Positions 53,461 to 61,829 of a stretch of DNA of 64,000 nucleotides are shown here, one piece after another. This DNA is from an uncultured bacterium. Its GTDB lineage: Bacteria; Cyanobacteriota; Vampirovibrionia; Gastranaerophilales; Gastranaerophilaceae. The DNA is taken from contig CAJMPQ010000001.1 in the NCBI GenBank assembly GCA_905215335.1, positions 1-64,000 of the forward strand, read 5' to 3'. Each line of letters starts with the position of its first letter. Position 1 is the stretch's first letter. Position numbers and translations under genes: made by a program. The notes beneath the pieces are model-generated. The model worked only from the letters and a program-made list of their open reading frames with translations. It was not told the origin of the DNA and did no database searches.

Positions 53461-54168
53461 ATGAAAAATTTACTAAAAAATATAAAATACTTTTTTCTTG
53501 CTCAAAAAGAAAAAAATATTCAAAACCAATTAAGAAAAACAACTAAACGAAGTTTTACAAATAAAACCTCAAAAACAATATTTGGTACTGCAGCAAATGT
53601 AACACTTAACTCAGAAACTCAAAAACTTATTGAACTTGTAAAAACAAATGTTTCTACAATTATAAAAAAAGTTGATTGTAATCCTGAGGATTTATTGAAC
53701 TACGTAAAAGCTGCAAATACCCCTGTCTATAAAATAAATAATGCAGATAAATTATTAAACCTTATACAAGAAGAAGAAGGATTAATATATGAACAAGAAG
53801 GCTTAACGGCCTTATATTTATCATTAATTACTGGCCAAGGAATAAAATTAAAAACTCCTCCAATGTTTGTAATGCGAGATGGAGAAATTGATAAATATTA
53901 TTTACTACATCATTTTTACAGATGGTTTTCCATAAAATCAAATCTTCCAGGATTTGAATACAATATTCAAAAAAAATTTAAACAATTTTTAATGGATGAT
54001 TCAGATGAAACTATAAAAAAATTTACAATGGAAGATATTATCGGATTAAAAGAAGCTATCGCAAGAGATCAGGAAGCCACAGAGTTTGTCCTTCAATATA
54101 CCAAAGAAATTGAAGGCACTAAGAATGTTATGGATAAAATAAAGACTGATGGAAGCGCAAGTGTATAA
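53461..54168 (+). CDS. Unknown cytoplasmic protein
   Basis: 235 residues. A basic N-terminal stretch (KNLLKNIKYFFLAQKEK, Lys-rich, about 2-30) is followed by a mainly helical acidic body with TALYLSLITGQGIKLKTPPMF (about 116) and a C-terminal helix (GLKEAIARDQEATEFVLQY). No TM helix or signal peptide; FGTAANV at about 41 is a weak echo of the F-x-G motif, too far from the start to count. Function unknown. Confidence 0.65.
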   Translation: MKNLLKNIKYFFLAQKEKNIQNQLRKTTKRSFTNKTSKTIFGTAANVTLNSETQKLIELVKTNVSTIIKKVDCNPEDLLNYVKAANTPVYKINNADKLLNLIQEEEGLIYEQEGLTALYLSLITGQGIKLKTPPMFVMRDGEIDKYYLLHHFYRWFSIKSNLPGFEYNIQKKFKQFLMDDSDETIKKFTMEDIIGLKEAIARDQEATEFVLQYTKEIEGTKNVMDKIKTDGSASV

Positions 54169-54221
54169 ACCATAATAAAGACTATTTAAGCAAGAAAAGA
54201 AAAAATGGAAATAATTACCAC

Positions 54222-54250
54222 TTTACAAAATAAATAATATCTGTTATAAT
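54222..54250 (+). promoter_or_regulatory. Promoter of the reverse rubrerythrin gene
   Basis: TTTACA (54222-54227), 17-nt spacer, TATAAT (54245-54250). Expected start near 54257, leader of about 40 nt with a clear ribosome site. Confidence 0.85.
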
Positions 54251-54295
54251 CGTCATGTAAAATAAATGAACACACAAAAAAGAAAGGTGGAAATT

Positions 54296-54832
54296 ATGAA
54301 ATTTGTATGTACAGTTTGCGGTTGGTCTACAGAAGCAGATAAAGCTCCAGAAAAATGCCCTCTATGCGGCGCTACAACATTCAAAGAAATTGGTGGCGGT
54401 GAAAAAGTTTACGCTTGCGAACACAACGTTGGTGACGGCGTAGTTGAAGATAAAGAAGTTATGGAAGGCTTAAGAGCTCACTTCACTGGCGAATGTACTG
54501 AAGTTGGTATGTACCTAGCAATGGCTAGAGTTGCTGAAAGAGAAGGTTACCCAGAAGTTGCTGAAGCTTACAAAAGATATGCATTTGAAGAAGCTGAACA
54601 CGCTGCAAAATTTGCTGAATTATTAGGTGAAGTTGTAACTAACTCAACTAAGAAAAACCTTGAATTAAGAGCTGAAGCTGAACACGGTGCTTGCGAAGGT
54701 AAATTAGCTATTGCTAAAAGAGCTAAAGAATTAGGCTACGATGCTATCCATGATACAGTTCATGAAATGGCTAAAGATGAAGCTCGCCACGGTAAAGGCT
54801 TCGACGGCTTATTAAAAAGATACTTCGGTTAA
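54296..54832 (+). CDS. Reverse rubrerythrin
   Basis: 178 residues from the ATG at 54296 (AAAGGTGG ribosome site). The rubredoxin domain comes first (CTVCGW, CPLCGA, residues 4-24) and the diiron four-helix domain second, with ECTEVGMYLAMARVAEREGY (about 65), EEAEHAAKF and DEARHGKGF carrying the E-x2-H ligands. This is the reversed order found in clostridial peroxidases (revRbr), fed with electrons from NADH oxidoreductases. Codon use is biased toward GAA, GCT and GGT, suggesting high expression. Confidence 0.93.
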   Translation: MKFVCTVCGWSTEADKAPEKCPLCGATTFKEIGGGEKVYACEHNVGDGVVEDKEVMEGLRAHFTGECTEVGMYLAMARVAEREGYPEVAEAYKRYAFEEAEHAAKFAELLGEVVTNSTKKNLELRAEAEHGACEGKLAIAKRAKELGYDAIHDTVHEMAKDEARHGKGFDGLLKRYFG

Positions 54833-54855
54833 TACATTAATAAATGTTAACTTAG

Positions 54856-54887
54856 AAAAGAGACAAATCACAGTATTTGTCTCTTTT
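54856..54887 (+). terminator. Terminator of the reverse rubrerythrin gene
   Basis: AAAAGAGACAAAT (54856-54868) and ATTTGTCTCTTTT (54875-54887), loop CACAGT, with more T following. Confidence 0.92.
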
Positions 54888-55002
54888 TTTTATTAGCTCT
54901 TTAAAAAAAATAAAAAAACATATATAATATAAATAGAATAAGTGTAGCTTATACTTCATTTATATGATTTCGAATAATCATAATTTATGATATTTTTACA
55001 AT

Positions 55003-55668
55003 ATGAATAATACGTTTAAAATTATAATATTTGCAGTTTGTTTTTTAATAGTGATAGGGCTTGGAATTTTTGGTCTATCCAACTTAAAGGTTGATGACTT
55101 CCATAAAGCCGCAGTAATATTTGTTGTTGATTCTTCAGCTTCAAATCAAAAACAATTACCCGAACAAAAAAGAGTCCTAAGACAGCTTTGCTCAATGCTT
55201 GATCCTGAGGACCACATAAAAATATTAAGAGTATCTGAAGATTCTTACATTATCTATGAAGGTTCTCCACAATCAAGTGCTGAAGTGAGAAAATCCATGG
55301 AAAAATTTACTCAACTTGATACTAAAGAATATGGTACAGCTTATGGTCAATCTATAGAAAAAGCATTCAATCATGCTTTAAATATGAAAAAAGAAGGATA
55401 CATTCCTGCTGTAGTTGTTATTGGAGACTTAGAAAACGAAGGAGATACTGATAAACAAATAAATTGGGATACTCTACCTAATGAAGTTGCTCAAATCAAA
55501 CAACAAACAGGAAATTTCACAATGATGTTTCTTTTTGCAGCTCCGGAAAAACTTGACTTTGTAAAAGAAAAATTATCACCGGTTTTAGGCGAAACAAATC
55601 TAATTATTGCAACTGAAACAACATCTAACAAAGCCTTGAGAAGATTTTTAACTGCTATTGGCAGATAA
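55003..55668 (+). CDS. Membrane-anchored vWA-domain protein
   Basis: 221 residues. An N-terminal TM helix (about 6-27, IIIFAVCFLIVIGLGIFGL) is followed by a von Willebrand A-like domain: the MIDAS strand AVIFVVDSSASNQ (about 37-49, with D-x-S-x-S), GTAYGQSIEKAF (about 115), and VVVIGDLENEG (about 139). It should face the periplasm if the helix is N-in. First gene of a three-gene run with 12-nt and 3-nt gaps. The start has no ribosome site; a TATGAT lies 11 nt upstream. Confidence 0.78.
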   Translation: MNNTFKIIIFAVCFLIVIGLGIFGLSNLKVDDFHKAAVIFVVDSSASNQKQLPEQKRVLRQLCSMLDPEDHIKILRVSEDSYIIYEGSPQSSAEVRKSMEKFTQLDTKEYGTAYGQSIEKAFNHALNMKKEGYIPAVVVIGDLENEGDTDKQINWDTLPNEVAQIKQQTGNFTMMFLFAAPEKLDFVKEKLSPVLGETNLIIATETTSNKALRRFLTAIGR

Positions 55669-55680
55669 TAGGAGTAACAA

Positions 55681-57279
55681 ATGAAAATAACAATAAAATA
55701 TCTTGATAAAGTAGAAGTTTTTGAAAACAAAGCAACAATCGTTATCGGAAATAATGATGGTTGCGATTTTATTATTGATGAAATTCAAAATAATAAAATT
55801 ATCAAACTTATTTATACCCAAAAGTATAATAATTATGTACTAGTTAATTCTACAAATAACAAAGAAATTCTATTCAACAATAAAGTATTTTCTAAAGTTT
55901 TAACTCCAAAAAATTTCACGGTAAACATGCCGGAATTAACTGACACAATAACATTTGAAACCGAAACTCAGCCTGCAATGGCTCATAACACTAATAATAC
56001 TATACATCAATCTGCAGCTACAACTAAAAATGCTCCACAACGCAGTAAAGTTGTTTCTCAAGCAGACAAAGATGATGTATTTAATTGTGATGTCGAAACT
56101 AACAGAATTGCAATTATTAAAGATATCGGATATAAAATTACAGAATTAAAAGATTCAATCCGATCTCTAAACATTACATCCTTTTTATTAAATACATCAA
56201 TGATAGTTTTATCATTAGTTTGCGCATTTGGAATGACAAACTTTTTACTAGGCTTAAAAGTAGATAGTTCAACATCTGTATTAAATTTAACAACAAATGT
56301 TGGTTTCTTAGTTTGTATATCTGCAATAGTATTTGCTATTTCAATGATACTAAAACAAGGAATATTTTCTCTACTAAGCTTTAATCAAACAAAAAAATAT
56401 GGTGACACAGATATTGCACAAAAAGCAATAATTTTTATAGCATCAATCTTTATGATAATCATTTATGCTATTAACTTATTCTATTATAAAGGTATTCCTG
56501 GATTTTCAACTGCAGCATTTTTTGTATCTTTATTATTTGTAGGTGCTCTAGCTACAGTTGCAGTTGCTGCCGGTTATTTCAAATTCCAATTAAAAAGCTA
56601 TAACCATCAATTAACAAATTGTGAATACAGAGAAGATTTTGAAAATGTAATGAAAAGCTACAGAAATTTAATTCATACTTTTGTTAATAAATTAACAGCA
56701 AATAGAATTAATGTAGTAAAAAGTAACCTATTAAATTGTCAATTTAGAATGATTATTGAAGTATTCATTGGCTTATTAACAGCACCATTTCTAGCTTATG
56801 GTGTATCTAACACATTAGCTGGATGTTTCCCTGAAGCTGCAAACTGGGTTAGAATTTCAGGCTTAAGATTTAGTCCAATATTCTTGGTATTAGCTACATT
56901 CTTAATAATATTTGCGTTTTTCTCATTTGTAAGAGCATTTACTATTGCTAAACAAATTAAAGGTTCTGAAATCATTAAACTTGATGGTTTCCACGACTAT
57001 AATAGCCACGGAGTTACAGTTTTAGGTCTTGACTCTATGCATGGTCTAACTAGAGAAAAAAATGTTGTAATGTTTATTGCATGTTTCATTATTCTAATAG
57101 AATTCACAATGAACGTATCTTACTTTATTACAGAAATTGGAGCCGATATCCAAGGTATGTTTCTTAGTTTTGTAACTGCATTAGTTCCAACCGCATTACT
57201 TATTGCTGAAACTCACTTGCTAAGCTCTACTATGTATAAAATAAATAATTATAATGAATTATTATCAATGTTGGATTAA
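55681..57279 (+). CDS. FHA-like N-terminal domain fused to a multi-TM domain
   Basis: 532 residues. Residues 1-95 resemble a forkhead-associated fold (VIGNNDGCDFIIDE about 21-34, then LVNSTNNKEILFNNKVF about 53-69), though the Ser/Arg positions that bind phosphothreonine are not clear. A linker (about 100-165) leads to about eight TM helices in pairs (from 170 on), with an amphipathic loop at about 315-350. No transporter family recognised. Ribosome site AGGAGT is present 6 nt upstream. Middle gene of the vWA/TonB-like operon. Confidence 0.75.
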   Translation: MKITIKYLDKVEVFENKATIVIGNNDGCDFIIDEIQNNKIIKLIYTQKYNNYVLVNSTNNKEILFNNKVFSKVLTPKNFTVNMPELTDTITFETETQPAMAHNTNNTIHQSAATTKNAPQRSKVVSQADKDDVFNCDVETNRIAIIKDIGYKITELKDSIRSLNITSFLLNTSMIVLSLVCAFGMTNFLLGLKVDSSTSVLNLTTNVGFLVCISAIVFAISMILKQGIFSLLSFNQTKKYGDTDIAQKAIIFIASIFMIIIYAINLFYYKGIPGFSTAAFFVSLLFVGALATVAVAAGYFKFQLKSYNHQLTNCEYREDFENVMKSYRNLIHTFVNKLTANRINVVKSNLLNCQFRMIIEVFIGLLTAPFLAYGVSNTLAGCFPEAANWVRISGLRFSPIFLVLATFLIIFAFFSFVRAFTIAKQIKGSEIIKLDGFHDYNSHGVTVLGLDSMHGLTREKNVVMFIACFIILIEFTMNVSYFITEIGADIQGMFLSFVTALVPTALLIAETHLLSSTMYKINNYNELLSMLD

Positions 57280-57282
57280 TAA

Positions 57283-58230
57283 ATGCAAAAATTTTCAATA
57301 ACAATTGGAATAATACTATTTATACTGGTAACAATTATTGTTTTATCAGCAGACACCCCTACTACGACAAGAAAAGTCCAATTTACAAACCAAAATTTAG
57401 TAATTAATAATGAAGGTACTGAAATTTCAACTAAAGACGTTGAAATAAATTTAAATAAAACAAAAATTAATAATACAAAATTGGCAACAAATGACCAAAA
57501 TGTAAATTTTTCAAATAAAAACATAAACATTGATAATAAAAAGTCAAACTTCCAAAATACAGATTTTTCAAGTCAAAATTCAGACTTCAACAATCAAAAC
57601 TCAAATTTTCAAAATAACAGATTTAACAATCAATCTTCTGATTTTAATAATCAGAATTCTGACTTTGATAATCAAAACACTAGATATAACAGACAAAAAA
57701 ACAGATATAATAACAGTAATATAAATAATCAAGATTCTAAATTTGATAAACAATTAGCAAATTATGAACAACAACAAAATAAAATTAGAAATATTGAAAA
57801 CAGCTTAAAAAATAGAAATATAAATAATCAAAGGACTAGAACAACTCAACAAAACAGATACCTGGTAAAAAATATAGATTGGAGTACCTGGAAAAGTAAC
57901 TTTGTAAATAAAATAGTTGAAGATAGTGTAAACATAAGAGAACTTGACGAATATGGTATGGGTTCTTGGTTTTACTACTCTTTTGATGTAGATAATAGCG
58001 GCAGAATATATAATGTCAAAGTTTCTTCACCATACATATTGACAGAAGATAAAAATAAAATTGCAGATATGATCAAAAGCTATGCCTATACAGATATTAC
58101 TATATTCCCAGCTAATACAAAAAGAACAACAGCTAATGTCAATGCTATAGTTTTACTTGGAGATTCTGAAAAGAAAAGTAAACCTTCAGATTTCAATGAT
58201 ATGGAAAAAATAAAAATCAAATTAAATTAA
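57283..58230 (+). CDS. Membrane-anchored Asn/Gln heptapeptide-repeat protein with TonB-like C-terminus
   Basis: 315 residues. A TM helix (about 5-22) is followed by a region of 7-residue repeats (about 32-150, pattern V-x-F-x-N-x-N early, and D-F-N-N-Q-N-S later) and a coiled-coil-like Gln-rich part (about 150-190). The C-terminal domain (about 200-300) has WSTWKSNFVNKIVED...YYSFDVDNSGRIYNVKVSSPY, the TonB/TolA C-terminal style, also seen at the end of the giant protein at 5939. The last gene of the operon; its stop overlaps the convergent serB end by 4 nt. Confidence 0.75.
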   Translation: MQKFSITIGIILFILVTIIVLSADTPTTTRKVQFTNQNLVINNEGTEISTKDVEINLNKTKINNTKLATNDQNVNFSNKNINIDNKKSNFQNTDFSSQNSDFNNQNSNFQNNRFNNQSSDFNNQNSDFDNQNTRYNRQKNRYNNSNINNQDSKFDKQLANYEQQQNKIRNIENSLKNRNINNQRTRTTQQNRYLVKNIDWSTWKSNFVNKIVEDSVNIRELDEYGMGSWFYYSFDVDNSGRIYNVKVSSPYILTEDKNKIADMIKSYAYTDITIFPANTKRTTANVNAIVLLGDSEKKSKPSDFNDMEKIKIKLN

Positions 58231-58847
58231 ACTTTATCTAATATCAGTGATAAATCTTTATTTTCTATAATAATATTTGCATTTTCTTTTAACACTGGCT
58301 TAGCGCAAAAAGCTACACGAGTTGAAGCATATTTAAACATACTCAAATCATTAGCCCCATCACCAACAACTAAAGTTTCATCTGGAGAAATTCCTAATAC
58401 TGCCTGTAAGCGTTTTAGCATTTCACCTTTGCTATCATTAAACATCATTTCTCCACCGACAAGCCCTGTCAAAACTCCATCTTTAGAATGTAATATATTA
58501 GAAAAATCTGCATCTAATCCAAGTTTTTCTGCAAATGGAACTGTTGCGTTTTTGAAACCACCTGAAAAACAGACAACTTTGTACCCTTTACTTTTTAAAC
58601 CTGAAACAACTTCATTTGCTCCCGGCATTACCGGTAAAGCTTTACAAATTTGATTAACAGTTTCGACTTTTAAACCTTTCAGTAAAGAAACTCTATATTG
58701 TAGACTTTCAAAAAAATCTAATTCCCCCCGCATAGCTCTATCTGTAACTTCTTTAACTTCATTTTTTATACCGATTTGCTCAGCTAGAAATTCTAATGTT
58801 TCTCCATCCATCAAAGTTGAATCAAAGTCAAAAACTGCTAATCTCAT
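58227..58847 (-). CDS. serB: Phosphoserine phosphatase
   Basis: Hydrolyses 3-phosphoserine to serine. 206 residues, HAD fold: DFDSTLMDGE (about 7-16, the nucleophile Asp and acid Asp), SGGFKNATV (about 97), KGEMLKRL and VVGDGANDLSMF (about 161) for the metal. No ACT domain, so it is the short form. It is the last gene of a leftward serine operon; its ribosome site (GAAAGTGA) is weak. Confidence 0.94.
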   Translation of the reverse strand: MRLAVFDFDSTLMDGETLEFLAEQIGIKNEVKEVTDRAMRGELDFFESLQYRVSLLKGLKVETVNQICKALPVMPGANEVVSGLKSKGYKVVCFSGGFKNATVPFAEKLGLDADFSNILHSKDGVLTGLVGGEMMFNDSKGEMLKRLQAVLGISPDETLVVGDGANDLSMFKYASTRVAFCAKPVLKENANIIIENKDLSLILDKV

Positions 58848-58875
58848 TTGTAAATTTCACTTTCTTCACTCAATA

Positions 58876-60468
58876 TTATGCATTTAATTTAATATATTTT
58901 GGATTATGAACCCCATCAATTTTTTCAATTTCTGCAAGTACATTATTATGAACTTCAGAATCAATGTTTATAACCATGATAGATTCAGTTTCATGTTTAT
59001 CATTTTTCTGAACAACGTTCATAGACCCAATATTAATATTATTTTCCCCTATTACTTGTGCTACTTTTGCAATCATTGAAGGTTTATTTACGTGAGGAAC
59101 AAGTAACATATGTCTTTGTGGTCTAATACTTGTTTCATAATCATTAATTTTAACTATTCTAGGAATATCTTTTGCAACTAGAGCGCCTGAAACAACATTT
59201 ACACCCTTATCAGTAGTCAATTTAATCGTTAATAAACCTGCAAAATTACACTTAACATTAGAACGAGTTGAGATTATATCAATACCTCGTTTTTTAGCAA
59301 GAACAGGAGCATTAACATAATTAACACCTTCTAACATAGAAGATAATGCACCTTTTAGAACTGCAACTTCTAAAGGTTGAATATCAAGATTTGCTAAATC
59401 TCCTTGAGCTGTTATTTCAATAGACTTGATAACACCTTCTGAAATTTGCATACAAAGTTCACCTGAATTTTCAGCAATCTCCATATAATCTTTAACAGGT
59501 TCTAACTTATCAGGTCTTAATGATGGAATATTAACAGCAGAAGATGCTGAACCGCCAGATAAAACTTCTTTTATTTGTTCAGCAACATCAATTGCGACAT
59601 TCAATTGAGCTTCTGTAGTACTAGCTCCTAAGTGTGGTGTAAGTACAATATTTCCATCACAATTAACTAATGGACATTCTGTGATATTTGGTTCATTTTC
59701 ATATACATCAATTGCAGCTGCTGCAACTTGACCGGCTTCAATAGCGTCTTTCAAATCTTTTTCATTGATTATTCCACCACGAGCACAGTTCACAAGACGA
59801 ACACCTTTTTTCATTTTTGCAATTGAATCTTTATTAATTAAATTAATCGTATCTTTTGTCTTGGGAACATGAACTGTTATAAAATCACATTTTGGCCAAA
59901 ATTCATCTAACGAAGATACATAATCTGCACCCATCTTTTCAACAATTTCTTTTGACGCAAAAGGATCAAACACAACTAATTTCATACCTAAAGCTAATGC
60001 AACTTCAGCAACGTGAGAGCCTATTTTGCCTAAACCAATTATACCTAGAGTCTTTTTATATAACTCACAACCTGTAAATTTAGAACGATCCCATTTACCT
60101 TGCTTGGTTGAAGTAGCCGCAGGTGCTATATTTCTTGCCATAGCAAGCATAAGAGCAATAGTGTGTTCAGCAGCAGCCATTGTATTCCCATCCGGTGAAT
60201 TTACAACAATAATACCCTTTTGAGTTGCAGCTTCTACATCGATATTGTCAACCCCAACACCTGCTCTTCCTATAATCTTTAAATTTTTACCGGCTTCAAT
60301 AATTTTTGCAGTAACTTTTGTTTGACTACGTACCATCAATGCTTCATATTGAGGAATTATTTTAATCAATTCATCTTCTGTCATTGTTGGTAAAAAATCT
60401 ACCTCAGCAACTCTTTCAATAATTTTACCTGCTGATTCATTTATCTTATCTGTAATTAAAACTTTCAT
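58876..60468 (-). CDS. serA: D-3-phosphoglycerate dehydrogenase, long form
   Basis: Oxidises 3-phosphoglycerate to 3-phosphohydroxypyruvate, the first step of serine synthesis. 530 residues: catalytic and NAD domains (GIIGLGKIGSHVAEVA about 143, GGIINEKDL, and the catalytic His in LTPHLGASTTEAQ about 279), an allosteric substrate-binding domain (about 315-450), and a C-terminal ACT domain (MLLVPHVNKPSMIAKVAQV, about 455) for serine feedback. AAGGATG precedes the ATG. It lies 11 nt behind the aminotransferase gene. Confidence 0.96.
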   Translation of the reverse strand: MKVLITDKINESAGKIIERVAEVDFLPTMTEDELIKIIPQYEALMVRSQTKVTAKIIEAGKNLKIIGRAGVGVDNIDVEAATQKGIIVVNSPDGNTMAAAEHTIALMLAMARNIAPAATSTKQGKWDRSKFTGCELYKKTLGIIGLGKIGSHVAEVALALGMKLVVFDPFASKEIVEKMGADYVSSLDEFWPKCDFITVHVPKTKDTINLINKDSIAKMKKGVRLVNCARGGIINEKDLKDAIEAGQVAAAAIDVYENEPNITECPLVNCDGNIVLTPHLGASTTEAQLNVAIDVAEQIKEVLSGGSASSAVNIPSLRPDKLEPVKDYMEIAENSGELCMQISEGVIKSIEITAQGDLANLDIQPLEVAVLKGALSSMLEGVNYVNAPVLAKKRGIDIISTRSNVKCNFAGLLTIKLTTDKGVNVVSGALVAKDIPRIVKINDYETSIRPQRHMLLVPHVNKPSMIAKVAQVIGENNINIGSMNVVQKNDKHETESIMVINIDSEVHNNVLAEIEKIDGVHNPKYIKLNA

Positions 60469-60479
60469 TTATACCATCC

Positions 60480-61631
60480 TTATTTATTCAATTCTTCAAT
60501 CAGAGTTTTCACTCCAGCACCTAATGTAAATTTATGACCTAATTTGCACAACGCAGATTCTAAAGCTCCAACCGAAGCAATTAAATCTCTATCACAAACA
60601 AAACCTAATGTTCCCATTCTAAAAATTTTGTCTTTCAATTGATTTTGACCGTTTGCAACGACAATGTCATAATCTTCCTTCAATGTTTTTCTAATATCGG
60701 GTATCGAAATTCCTTCTGGAGGAAGGATTGAAGTAATGGCATAACTTGCATGTTCATCTTCTGGTACTAAAAGCTCTAAATTCAATGCTCTAATTGCAGC
60801 CCTAAGAGCCATACAATGACGTTTATGACGGGCATTTACGTTTTCAATACCTTCAGATTTTATCATTTTTAAAGCTGTATTTAAACCTACAATTAAATTA
60901 ACCGCAGGTGTAAATGGTGTTGAATTAGCTCTAACAGACTTTCTATGAGCAGCCCAATCAAAATAAAAACTAGGATATTTGCATTCTTCATAAACTTTCC
61001 AAGCTCTTTCGTTAGCAGTTAGAAAAGCTAATCCCGGTGGAATCATAAAACCTTTTTGAGAACCGGAAACTAAAACATCAATTCCCCATTCATCAGGTTT
61101 ACAAGGCATAGCACAAACACTAGTTACCCCATCAACAACAGATAATGCACCGTGTTCTCTAATAATTGAACATAATGTTTTAACATCATTAGCTGCGCCT
61201 GTTGAAGTTTCACTGTGTGTTAAAGTTACAATTTTTATTTCTTTATTTACATCTTTTGCTAAACGTTCTCTCAAGACTTCTGGATCAATTACTTCGCCGG
61301 CATTAACTTCTATTTTTTCAACCACAGCCCCACGAGATTCTGCAATCTTTGCCCATCTGTTTCCAAAATTTCCTAGAACTAATGATAAAACTTTATCACC
61401 TTGATTAACCAAATTTTCTAACGCAGCACACATTGCTCCAGTACCGCTTGATGTAAACATAAATACATCATTTTCTGTTTGAAATACATATTTTAAATTC
61501 GCATAAACTTCTTCTAAGATGGAGGAGAATTCCGAGCTTCTGTGTCCAATCGGATGCTTTGCTATGTCTAGCATTACAGATTCTGGAACAGGTGTAGGCC
61601 CTGGAATCATTAAAAATGTTTTGTCTCTCAT
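60480..61631 (-). CDS. Class V aminotransferase, likely phosphoserine aminotransferase by context
   Basis: 383 residues from the ATG at 61631 (AGGAGG ribosome site). FLMIPGPTPVPE at the start, TSSGTGAMCAAL (about 60), TLTHSETSTGA (about 134), and the PLP lysine in SGSQKGFMIPPG (about 189). By sequence it is in the alanine-glyoxylate/serine-glyoxylate branch, not a classical SerC. Being first in an operon with serA and serB, it most likely makes phosphoserine from phosphohydroxypyruvate, as such enzymes do in some archaea and bacteria without SerC. Alanine-glyoxylate activity is the alternative. Confidence 0.88.
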   Translation of the reverse strand: MRDKTFLMIPGPTPVPESVMLDIAKHPIGHRSSEFSSILEEVYANLKYVFQTENDVFMFTSSGTGAMCAALENLVNQGDKVLSLVLGNFGNRWAKIAESRGAVVEKIEVNAGEVIDPEVLRERLAKDVNKEIKIVTLTHSETSTGAANDVKTLCSIIREHGALSVVDGVTSVCAMPCKPDEWGIDVLVSGSQKGFMIPPGLAFLTANERAWKVYEECKYPSFYFDWAAHRKSVRANSTPFTPAVNLIVGLNTALKMIKSEGIENVNARHKRHCMALRAAIRALNLELLVPEDEHASYAITSILPPEGISIPDIRKTLKEDYDIVVANGQNQLKDKIFRMGTLGFVCDRDLIASVGALESALCKLGHKFTLGAGVKTLIEELNK

Positions 61632-61749
61632 TATTTTTCCTCCTTCTACTATGACATCCCAAACTATTACACTTGTCATAGTTATAAACTATTATTTCAT
61701 AAACACTATACTTGGAGCCATAATATAAACATTTATTTACAAAAAAATA

Positions 61750-61814
61750 GTTAACATAACTTAGTTGTATTTTATACACTAAATATGTTAACATCCATAT
61801 AGATAAAGTTAACA
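61750..61814. repeat. Three GTTAACA repeats in a divergent promoter region
   Basis: GTTAACA at 61750, 61787 and 61808, between the serine operon (left) and the SulP gene (right). GTTAAC is palindromic, so strand cannot be assigned. Possible regulator sites; no regulator is identified. Confidence 0.35.
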
Positions 61815-61829
61815 AAAAGGGACTAATCA

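Noticed and set aside
57370..57740. CRISPR array, from regular repeats
   Set aside because: The repeats are 21 bp without spacers, diverge in sequence and lie inside an open reading frame.
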